NCBI GenBank assembly: GCA_016212195.1
Contig: JACRGW010000084.1
Span: 1 to 20,234 of the forward strand
DNA length: 20,234 nt
Direction of reading: 5' to 3'
Origin: Nitrospirota bacterium
Lineage (GTDB): Bacteria; Nitrospirota; Thermodesulfovibrionia; JACRGW01
Positions within the stretch are counted from its first letter, which is position 1. Every line of letters begins with the position of its first letter. Below, piece after piece: positions 13,768 to 20,234 of the stretch. The notes below the pieces were generated by a model. The model saw only the letters and a list, made by a program, of their open reading frames with translations. It was not told the origin of the DNA and did no database searches. Position numbers and translations under genes: made by a program.

Positions 13768-14298
13768 ATGGCAATGGTAAATGGTCTTAATATGGATAGT
13801 CTGATGAAGGTAGTTGAAACTGTTAAACAGAACTGGGAGATAGGGAAAACAGTATGGAAGGCATCTGCCTCCTGGAAGGGAGGTTTCAAGGTTGATACAT
13901 TTTCGAGGGAATTCAACTCTAAATTCGATGAGCCGGAGATGTTATGTGGAACGAACACTGCAGCTAATCCTGTCGAGATGGTTCTTCAGGCATATGGGGC
14001 ATGTCTGGCGATAGGTTATGCAATGAATGCTGCAGTCAGGGGGATAAAGATTAATGACCTCAAGATTGACCTTGAAGGTGAGATAGACCTTCCTGGGTTT
14101 CTTGGACTCGAAGCACCGGCAAATCTTAATATGGATAAACTCCCTGGATTTAAAAATGTTACAGCGAAGATAAAAATTAAGGCCGATGCGGATGAGAAGA
14201 CACTTCAGGAAATGCACAGGCATATAGCGAGTACTTCACCTGTGGGATTAACACTTTCAAGATCTGTGAAGGTCAATGCCAGTCTGGATGTGTTATAG
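13768..14298 (+). CDS. OsmC-like protein, second paralogue
   Basis: This 176-residue homologue of the protein at 4970-5494 shares the start (xxVNGLNMD / ITNGVDLD), the WKGG motif, FDEPE, AYGACLAIG with C79, EGEIDLPGFLGLE and SPVGLTLSRSV. The second OsmC cysteine is again replaced, here by Ser157. An extra cysteine C60 is present in MLCGTN. The 129-base gap before it is rich in purines, with a decoy GGAGGGG at ~13690, and the real AAAGGAG lies close to the ATG. It is the last gene of the plus-strand cluster and converges on adenine deaminase with a 42-base gap and no obvious terminator. Two such paralogues bracketing one transport and redox cluster suggest a shared job, perhaps binding or detoxifying a reactive product. 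Confidence 0.85.
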   Translation: MAMVNGLNMDSLMKVVETVKQNWEIGKTVWKASASWKGGFKVDTFSREFNSKFDEPEMLCGTNTAANPVEMVLQAYGACLAIGYAMNAAVRGIKINDLKIDLEGEIDLPGFLGLEAPANLNMDKLPGFKNVTAKIKIKADADEKTLQEMHRHIASTSPVGLTLSRSVKVNASLDVL

Positions 14299-14340
14299 AG
14301 TATTGGTGGTTATGAAGACTTTTTGATTCAGATGTCAAAA

Positions 14341-16053
14341 TCACTCTCCGAAGAGCGGGACGATCCTGAACTTCTCAACATCTACTATTCCCTTATCGGT
14401 AATCTTTATCTCAGGGATTACAGAAAGGGAGAGGAATGAGAGTGCCATGAAGGGGTTTTCTGGAATGCATCCTATTTTTTTTGAGGCATCGATGAGGTCC
14501 TTTACCTTCATGGTTACCTCTTCAATAGATCTGTCGGAAATAAGTCCGGCTATTGGAAGTGGAAGAGAAGCAATCACCTCTTCATCGGCTACCACAACCT
14601 GCCCACCTTTCATTCCTATTATTTCCATAACAGATTTCTCAATTTCCCTGTCATTCACACCTACAGCGATGAGGTTATGGGAATCGTGAGCCACAGAGGA
14701 GGCGATGGCACCCCTTTTAAGGCCAAATCCCTTAACAAATCCTATTCCTATCCTGCCTGATGCCATATGCCTTTCAAAGACAGCGACCTTGAGGATATCC
14801 CTTTCTATATCAGAGACTACTTCACCATCTATGACTTTAGTTTTTTCTATCCGCTTCCTCGTATAGATCTGACCTGGTATTATCTCGATAACCTTTATCC
14901 TGTCGCCTTCTTCCTTAACTTTGATATTCCTTATTCCTGTTGAATCAAGGTTCATTGTACTTCTTATAACTATCCTTTCAGTGATGAACTCACTGAGAAT
15001 AAGTCTTCCGTCCTCTGCAACAAGGTTACCATCCTTAAAGACCTTTTTGACTTTAAAGTCTTTAAGGTCCTCGAGTACTACGAGGTCAGCCTTGTAGCCA
15101 GGTGCGACAGCACCCTGACCTTCGAGGTGCAAATACTCTGCCGGATTTACAGTTACCATCTGGATAGCAAGGATAGGGTCAAGGCCGAGGCGGACAGCCT
15201 TTTTAATGGAATAATTTAAATGGCCATCATTAAGAAGGTCTAAGGGATGTCTATCATCTGAGACGAGGAAACATCTTCTTGAATTTGCAGGGTTCACAAG
15301 TGGAAGGATGTCCTCCATGTTTTTTTCCGTTGTTCCTTCTCTTATCATGATCCACATACCCTTTCTTAATTTTTCCCTTGCCTCTTCCAGCCTTGTACAT
15401 TCATGGTCTGACTTTATCCCTGCAGAGATATACGCATTAAGGTCTTTTCCTGTGAGGAGTGGCGAGTGACCATCGATAATCTTTTTTCTTGCCATCTTTA
15501 TTTTTCTCATTACCTCAGGGTCCATCTCGATAACGCCAGGGAAATTCATCATCTCTCCAAGGCCGAGGACACGGTCCTCTCCAAGGAATAAGGATAACTC
15601 ATGGGCACCGAGATGCGCCCCTGAGGTCTCCATATCTGTTGCAGGGACGCAGGAAGGCAGCATTATATAGATGTCTATCGGAAGTTCACTGCTTGCCTTA
15701 AGCATATAGCGGAGTCCGTCAAGACCGAGGACATTCGCTATCTCGTGGGGATCGGTCGCAACGGCGGTAGTGCCGAGGGGTACAACGGTTTTCGCGAACT
15801 CCATAGGTGTTACCATAGTTGATTCAAGGTGGATGTGGCCGTCTATGAAACCCGGAGAAAGATACAGTCCATGGAGATTGATAATCTCTTTCGCCTTATA
15901 ATTTCCGAATCCCACTATCCTTCCCTGGGCTATTGCGACATCATCTTCGTGGATATCCCCGGAGAGAACATTTACTACCTTCGCACTTTTAAGAAGAAGG
16001 TCAGCTTCTTCATCACCCTTTGCTATCCTTATCCTGTTTTCTAAATTGGTCAT
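14341..16053 (-). CDS. ade: Adenine deaminase
   Basis: This 570-residue metal-dependent amidohydrolase converts adenine to hypoxanthine and ammonia in purine salvage. The N-terminal LLLKSAKVVNVLSGDI strand region leads to the metal site GFIDGHIHLEST (H73, H75, E77) and then ATDPHEIANVLGLDGL. The VSDDRHP motif carries the later active-site aspartate. VNPAEYLHLEGQGAVAPG is the usual return to the small beta domain, and a C-terminal domain follows (VAHDSHNLIAVGV, LPLPIAGLISD). The length is normal for the family. No Shine-Dalgarno site is seen on the minus strand. The gene is convergent with the OsmC-like gene and divergent from lpxB, and it appears unrelated to the transport cluster. Confidence 0.97.
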   Translation of the reverse strand: MTNLENRIRIAKGDEEADLLLKSAKVVNVLSGDIHEDDVAIAQGRIVGFGNYKAKEIINLHGLYLSPGFIDGHIHLESTMVTPMEFAKTVVPLGTTAVATDPHEIANVLGLDGLRYMLKASSELPIDIYIMLPSCVPATDMETSGAHLGAHELSLFLGEDRVLGLGEMMNFPGVIEMDPEVMRKIKMARKKIIDGHSPLLTGKDLNAYISAGIKSDHECTRLEEAREKLRKGMWIMIREGTTEKNMEDILPLVNPANSRRCFLVSDDRHPLDLLNDGHLNYSIKKAVRLGLDPILAIQMVTVNPAEYLHLEGQGAVAPGYKADLVVLEDLKDFKVKKVFKDGNLVAEDGRLILSEFITERIVIRSTMNLDSTGIRNIKVKEEGDRIKVIEIIPGQIYTRKRIEKTKVIDGEVVSDIERDILKVAVFERHMASGRIGIGFVKGFGLKRGAIASSVAHDSHNLIAVGVNDREIEKSVMEIIGMKGGQVVVADEEVIASLPLPIAGLISDRSIEEVTMKVKDLIDASKKIGCIPENPFMALSFLSLSVIPEIKITDKGIVDVEKFRIVPLFGE

Positions 16054-16132
16054 CGTTGTATAAGAAATAATTCCATCAACATTTTATCAGAAAAAAGGGA
16101 AAAGACAATCATTAATATCATATTTTATAACC

Positions 16133-16162
16133 TTGATGATCATATAAGATTTATGTGATAAT
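16133..16162 (+). promoter_or_regulatory. Promoter of lpxB
   Basis: TTGATG (16133-16138), an 18-base spacer and GATAAT (16157-16162) end 8 bases before the ATG at 16171. The start site would be within 1-3 bases of the ATG, and no Shine-Dalgarno site exists, so lpxB should be read from a nearly leaderless mRNA. Confidence 0.55.
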
Positions 16163-16170
16163 ACTCCCCT

Positions 16171-17295
16171 ATGGAGAAACTGATGATAGTTGCAGGAGAG
16201 GCCTCTGGTGATCTTTATGGGGCGGGTCTCGTCAGGGCAGTAAAGAAAAAATTGCCTGAACTTAAGGTCTTTGGGATGGGTGGTGAGTTGATGAATTCCT
16301 CGGGTGTCGAGATCCTGACAGATATCAAAGAGATATCGGTGGTCGGAATAGTTGAGGTCTTCTCCCATCTCAGAAAAATTCGGAAGGCATTGAAGTTACT
16401 TACTGTAAAACTCGGAGAAGAGAGACCTGATGTGCTTGTCCTTATCGATTTTCCTGATTTTAATTTGAGGTTAGCCAAAAAGGCAAAGGCAGAAGGAATC
16501 CCTGTAATATATTACATCAGCCCGCAGGTATGGGCATGGAGGGCTAAAAGGGTAAAAAAGATTGCGAAATTGGTAGATAAGATGTTGGTTGCCTATCCCT
16601 TTGAGGTGAACATCTATAGAAGGGCAGGACTGGATACAGAATTTGTTGGCCATCCCCTTCTTGATGAGGACTTTATTGAATTAAGTAAGGAAGAAGGTAT
16701 GAAGAGATACAGACTCAACCCTGAAAGACCTGTCTTGGCAATTCTTCCTGGGAGTAGAAAAAGGGAGATAGAGGTGCTTCTTCCGATAATGCTAAAGACT
16801 TTAAATCTCCTTAGATCAGAAGATGTACAGGCGATCATACCTGTAGCTCCTTCAGTAGATTTCTCCAGAGTCGAGGAGATGGTAAAGGGTGTGGATATCA
16901 TCCTTATAAGGGGAGAGGCAAATGATGTTCTCAGCCTTTCAGATGCAGCCCTTATAACTTCAGGGACTGCAACACTGCAGGCAGCAATCAAAGGGGTTCC
17001 GATGGTGATCATATATAAGGTCTCACCTGTAACCTATCTTCTTGGTAAGATCCTTGTGAAGGTTAAAAATATCGGGATTGTGAATATCCTTGCAGGGAAG
17101 GAAATAGTCCCTGAACTTATTCAGTCTGATGTAAATCCAAAAAAAATTGCAGGTATTCTTAAGAAGATGTTAGATAATCCTACCTATAGTGGTATGATGA
17201 AGAGGGACCTTTTAGAGATTAAAGACAAACTCGGTAGCCCTGGTGCGTCAGACAGAGCGGCTGAGGAGATTATGAAGTTTATAGAGAAAAAATAG
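16171..17295 (+). CDS. lpxB: Lipid-A-disaccharide synthase
   Basis: This 374-residue glycosyltransferase (family GT19) joins UDP-2,3-diacylglucosamine and lipid X to form the lipid A disaccharide at the cytoplasmic face of the inner membrane. Family marks are GEASGDLYG (9-17), FGMGGELM, VVGIVEVFSHL, LIDFPDFNLRLAKKAK, YYISPQVWAWRAKRVKKI, VGHPLLDE, LAILPGSRKREIE and the C-terminal TSGTATLQAAIKGVPMVIIYK. The length is normal. The gene stands upstream of msbA, a common pairing of lipid A synthesis and export. It shows that the host makes lipopolysaccharide. Confidence 0.98.
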   Translation: MEKLMIVAGEASGDLYGAGLVRAVKKKLPELKVFGMGGELMNSSGVEILTDIKEISVVGIVEVFSHLRKIRKALKLLTVKLGEERPDVLVLIDFPDFNLRLAKKAKAEGIPVIYYISPQVWAWRAKRVKKIAKLVDKMLVAYPFEVNIYRRAGLDTEFVGHPLLDEDFIELSKEEGMKRYRLNPERPVLAILPGSRKREIEVLLPIMLKTLNLLRSEDVQAIIPVAPSVDFSRVEEMVKGVDIILIRGEANDVLSLSDAALITSGTATLQAAIKGVPMVIIYKVSPVTYLLGKILVKVKNIGIVNILAGKEIVPELIQSDVNPKKIAGILKKMLDNPTYSGMMKRDLLEIKDKLGSPGASDRAAEEIMKFIEKK

Positions 17296-17297
17296 AA

Positions 17298-17326
17298 TTG
17301 ACCTTTACCGCTTTTTGTGGTATCAC
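17298..17326 (+). promoter_or_regulatory. Promoter of msbA
   Basis: TTGACC (17298-17303), a 17-base spacer and TATCAC (17321-17326) lie in the 40-base gap after lpxB. The predicted start site is about base 17333, some three bases before ATG 17336. AAGGG touches the ATG and is too close to act as a ribosome site, so a leaderless transcript is the better explanation. Confidence 0.5.
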
Positions 17327-17335
17327 TCTTAAGGG

Positions 17336-19105
17336 ATGGAACATTACAGACGTCTCTTCATATCTGTCAAACCGTACTTCGGCATTATTTCAATAGCTAT
17401 ATTACTCAGTCTCTTTGTCTCTTTCCTTTCAGCTGCACAGGCGTGGTTGGCTAAACCTGTCATTGATGACATCTTCATAAAAAAGGATTGGGAGACGTTA
17501 AAGATTATTACTATCGCAATAGTAGCCATCTCATTTTTTAAAAACCTTTTCGGTTATATTTATACTTATATGATGAGGTATGTGGGGGCGAAGGTTGTGG
17601 CTGACCTCAGAGAGAACCTCTACAATCATCTGATCCTTTTACCACTCGGTTTCTTTACTAAGAACCCTTCAGGGAACCTTATATCGAGAATGACGAACGA
17701 TGTAGGTGTACTCCAGGAGGTTCTTGCGAGCAGTATTAAAAACTTCTTCGTGGAAGGTTTTACCTTTGTAGCACTTATGGGTGTTGCCTTTTATAGAAAA
17801 TGGGACCTTGCCATCCTTGCTATGTTTGCTATTCCAGTTACAGGATTCATCGTTATCAAGATAGGCAAAATACTCAGGGGAATAAGCCGCACCGTCCAGG
17901 ACAAGATGGCGGACCTCACAACGACCTTATCAGAGACATTTACCGGGATTAAGATGGTGAAGGCCTTTGGCATGGAGGACTTTGAGGGGAAGAAATTTGA
18001 TGAAAGGAATAAGAAATATCTAAATATATTCATGAAGGTGACAAAGATCTCAGAAATACCCTCACCCCTGATGGAGTTCATAGGTGTAGGCCTCGGTGTC
18101 GCCTTTGTGGTCTGGTATGGTGGTAGCCAGGTGATTGAAGGTACTACTTCAGCTGGAACATTTTTCTCCTTTATGACAGCGGTCCTTATGCTCTATGCCC
18201 CTGTAAGGAGATTAGGACATGTGAACATACAGATACAACAAGCGATAGGTGCATCAGAAAGGATATTCAGCATCCTCGATATAAAGACCGAGACCTATAA
18301 AGGTGATGGACTGAAGGAACTGCCTGATATAAAGAGGGATATCGAGTTCAAGGATGTATCTTTTCATTATGAGGACAGGAAGAGGAATGCCCTTTCAGGA
18401 ATAAATCTTAAAGTGAGTACAGGTGAGATCATAGCCTTAATCGGAGTTAGCGGTGTAGGGAAAACAACCTTAATGAATCTCATACCACGATTTTATGACA
18501 CTACAGATGGGGCGATACTTATAGACGGGATAGATATAAGAGAGGTGACACTTAAATCCCTCAGGGAAAAGATCGGCATTGTAAGCCAGGAGACAATCCT
18601 CTTTAATGATACTGTAAAAAATAATATCGCCTATGGAAAGATTGGTGCGGGAGATAGACTGATTATTGAGGCTGCCAAGGCCGCCTACGCCCATGATTTT
18701 ATCATGGAGATGCCCCTGGGCTATGATACCGTAATCGGTGAGAAAGGTGTGAGGCTTTCCGGAGGACAGAAGCAGAGGATAGCCATAGCAAGGGCGCTCC
18801 TTAAAAATTCACCCATCCTTATTCTCGATGAGGCAACATCTTCACTCGATTCAGCCTCTGAACGGATGGTTCAGGAGGCATTCAATAATCTTATGAAGGA
18901 TAGAACCACCTTTGTTATAGCACACAGGCTATCAACTATTCAGAGGGCAGACAGGATCGTGGTGATCGATAAGGGACAGGTGGTTGAAACAGGAAGCCAC
19001 GAAGAACTTATGCATAAAGGTGGTCTTTATAGAAGGCTCTATTCTATACAGTTTGAAGAAGGTAGAAGTAGAGGTCTTGTCTCTTCTCTTTCCGATTCTA
19101 TCTGA
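17336..19105 (+). CDS. msbA: Lipid A export ATP-binding/permease protein MsbA
   Basis: This 589-residue ABC half-transporter acts as a homodimer to flip lipid A-core from the inner to the outer leaflet of the inner membrane. The first ~310 residues form a six-helix type IV exporter domain, with FFTKNPSGNLISRMTNDV as the typical first intracellular loop. The ATPase domain has Walker A GVSGVGKTT (370-378), the Q-loop in GIVSQETILFND, the signature LSGGQ (474-478), Walker B LILDEATSSLD and the switch histidine in VIAHRLSTI. The lpxB neighbour supports a lipid A substrate over a drug substrate. Confidence 0.95.
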   Translation: MEHYRRLFISVKPYFGIISIAILLSLFVSFLSAAQAWLAKPVIDDIFIKKDWETLKIITIAIVAISFFKNLFGYIYTYMMRYVGAKVVADLRENLYNHLILLPLGFFTKNPSGNLISRMTNDVGVLQEVLASSIKNFFVEGFTFVALMGVAFYRKWDLAILAMFAIPVTGFIVIKIGKILRGISRTVQDKMADLTTTLSETFTGIKMVKAFGMEDFEGKKFDERNKKYLNIFMKVTKISEIPSPLMEFIGVGLGVAFVVWYGGSQVIEGTTSAGTFFSFMTAVLMLYAPVRRLGHVNIQIQQAIGASERIFSILDIKTETYKGDGLKELPDIKRDIEFKDVSFHYEDRKRNALSGINLKVSTGEIIALIGVSGVGKTTLMNLIPRFYDTTDGAILIDGIDIREVTLKSLREKIGIVSQETILFNDTVKNNIAYGKIGAGDRLIIEAAKAAYAHDFIMEMPLGYDTVIGEKGVRLSGGQKQRIAIARALLKNSPILILDEATSSLDSASERMVQEAFNNLMKDRTTFVIAHRLSTIQRADRIVVIDKGQVVETGSHEELMHKGGLYRRLYSIQFEEGRSRGLVSSLSDSI

Positions 19106-19148
19106 ACATTTGCAGTTAGCAATCCATAGGTTCCTCTATCAGTAAAGA

Positions 19149-20150
19149 ATGAAACCTATTTTTCATTCAAGGCTTCTCGGTAGTCCCTTTGATGATCCTG
19201 GCCTCTTTGTGAAAATCCTCAGGGAAAGAAGGAACTTACTATTTGACCTCGGCAGCATAGACCTATTAGCCACTGCAGATTTGCTTAAAGTCTCTGAAGT
19301 ATTTATATCCCATACCCATATTGACCACTTTATAGGATTCGATCACCTCCTAAGAATATTACTTGGCAGGGATAAGAACCTCAGGGTCTTTGGACCGACC
19401 GGGATAATCTCCAATATCGAAGGGAGGCTTTCAGGATATACGTGGAACCTCGTAGAGGAATATAGATTCAGTGTAGAGGTTAATGAAGTAGATAGAGGTA
19501 GTATTTCCACTTCCATCTTTAACTCTTGGGAGAAGTTCAGAAAAAGGGATAAAGGGATAATAGCCTTTGAAAAGACTCTGATTGATGACTCCTTATTAAG
19601 GGTTGATACCGTTATCTTAGACCACCTCATTCCCTCGCTTGCGTTTTCCCTTTCAGAGAAGATACACATAAATATAAAGAAAGACAGGCTGCAAGCACTT
19701 GACCTCCCTGTAGGTCCCTGGCTTGGTGTTCTAAAGCGATATATTAGAGAAGGGAAGCCTGATAACTTTACTTTCCTTGCGAGATGGAAGAGAGATGGGG
19801 AAATAGAAGAGAGGGAATTTGCCCTCGGTAAAATCAGAGAAGAGATGGTAACTATGACGAAGGGACAGAAGGTATCCTATGTTGTTGATGCGATATACAG
19901 TAAAGAAAATGAATCGAGGATTATAGACCTTGCAGGAGGTTCTGACATTCTATACTGTGAGGCAGCCTTCCTCGAAAAGGATGGGGACAGGGCAAAAGAG
20001 AGATATCACCTCACAGCGAAACAGGCAGGGCTTATCGCAAAGAAGGCAGGGATCAAGAAACTAATCATCTTTCATTTCTCACCAAAATATACATCCAGTC
20101 CATCAGAACTCTATGAAGAGGCGATGGGAGAGTTTGGCGGAGGTGATTAA
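19149..20150 (+). CDS. Ribonuclease Z-like metallo-beta-lactamase-fold protein
   Basis: This 333-residue cytoplasmic hydrolase has the metal motif SHTHIDH (H55, H57, D59, H60) followed by FIGFDHLLR, and late motifs EAAFLE, HLTAKQAGLIAKK and IIFHFSPKY. The last matches the HFSPRY segment of tRNA 3'-end-processing RNase Z. The length is close to that of RNase Z proteins, but the middle is divergent and the N-terminal PxDxG-type loop is changed, so another nuclease or hydrolase is possible. No Shine-Dalgarno precedes the ATG; TATCAG (19137-19142) may be a -10 box just before it, with a weak -35 region. In other bacteria RNase Z-like genes do occur near lipid A genes without a known functional link. 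Confidence 0.85.
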   Translation: MKPIFHSRLLGSPFDDPGLFVKILRERRNLLFDLGSIDLLATADLLKVSEVFISHTHIDHFIGFDHLLRILLGRDKNLRVFGPTGIISNIEGRLSGYTWNLVEEYRFSVEVNEVDRGSISTSIFNSWEKFRKRDKGIIAFEKTLIDDSLLRVDTVILDHLIPSLAFSLSEKIHINIKKDRLQALDLPVGPWLGVLKRYIREGKPDNFTFLARWKRDGEIEEREFALGKIREEMVTMTKGQKVSYVVDAIYSKENESRIIDLAGGSDILYCEAAFLEKDGDRAKERYHLTAKQAGLIAKKAGIKKLIIFHFSPKYTSSPSELYEEAMGEFGGGD

Positions 20151-20157
20151 AATTTAG

Positions 20158-20221
20158 GATAACGTTCTTGGCGGAAAAGAACCCATAGGGTTTGAACGAA
20201 AGTCGTTTCCTCCACGTTATC
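20158..20221. ncRNA. Possible structured RNA at the window end
   Basis: GATAACGT (20158-20165) pairs with ACGTTATC (20214-20221). Inside it GGCGGAAA (20170-20177) pairs with TTTCCTCC (20206-20213) apart from one C-T mismatch. The enclosed part can form AACCC-ATA-GGGTT (20180-20192), and alternatively AACGA-AAG-TCGTT (20195-20207), whose last two bases compete with the second helix. It resembles a branched riboswitch or small RNA more than a terminator. The strand cannot be decided, no class is recognised, and the window stops 13 bases later. Confidence 0.35.
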
Positions 20222-20234
20222 TGCCGTTGCGGGC

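Noticed and set aside
13685..13780. A GTG-started frame of about 31 codons in the purine-rich leader of the second OsmC-like gene
   Set aside because: It has no ribosome site, overlaps the OsmC-like start, and its highly basic/acidic composition only reflects the purine run.
1..20234. Insertion sequences, integrases, phage genes or CRISPR arrays
   Set aside because: No transposase, integrase or phage protein motifs and no regularly spaced repeats were seen. A tRNA gene borders the cluster, but I found no duplicated tRNA 3' end marking an integrated island.

Overview
The window is about 20 kb from a Gram-negative, probably anaerobic bacterium. The evidence is an outer-membrane barrel end, lpxB and msbA for lipid A, a periplasmic cytochrome c, several multi-cluster ferredoxin subunits and a selenocysteine molybdo/tungsto-enzyme. 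Base composition is moderately AT-rich and arginine is often AGA/AGG. A Nitrospirota- or Desulfobacterota-like host is my guess; no marker here settles the phylum.

Layout. Bases 1-189 end a beta-barrel gene and 192-267 hold tRNA-Val(UAC) on the minus strand. Bases 342-1844 encode a GAF-AAA+-Fis sigma-54 activator. It is followed by two copies of the palindrome ATTGCA-N3-TGCAAT and a good -24/-12 sigma-54 promoter (GG-N10-GC at 2079-2092). That promoter faces a molybdopterin oxidoreductase (2108-4264) interrupted by an in-frame TGA at 2561. A SECIS-like hairpin follows the TGA, with its AGGU loop at the same distance from the UGA as in E. coli fdhF. I therefore read this as one 718-residue selenoprotein, not two ORFs or a pseudogene. 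A four-cluster [4Fe-4S] subunit follows directly.

Bases 4970-14298 run in the same direction: an OsmC-like protein, a Tat-exported NitT/TauT-type binding protein, three different ABC permeases, one ATPase, an unknown exported protein, a small cytochrome c, a CooF-like ferredoxin, an FAD/NAD(P) oxidoreductase, a HupE/UreJ-type membrane protein and a second OsmC-like protein. The cluster looks like one accessory system: import of a small organic or oxyanion substrate, conversion by a cytoplasmic Sec-Mo/W enzyme, electron transfer through ferredoxin subunits to NAD(P) and possibly to cytochrome c, and OsmC-like proteins at both edges. The substrate cannot be read from sequence.

Bases 14341-20150 are housekeeping: adenine deaminase (minus strand), then lpxB, msbA and an RNase Z-like metallo-beta-lactamase protein. 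The last 80 bases can fold into a branched RNA-like structure cut by the window end.

One theme crosses the window. Several genes without a Shine-Dalgarno sequence have a promoter whose predicted start site lies at or just before the ATG, so leaderless mRNAs seem common. In contrast, most genes inside the transport cluster carry strong GGAGG sites. The second permease appears to begin at an AUA codon behind such a site.
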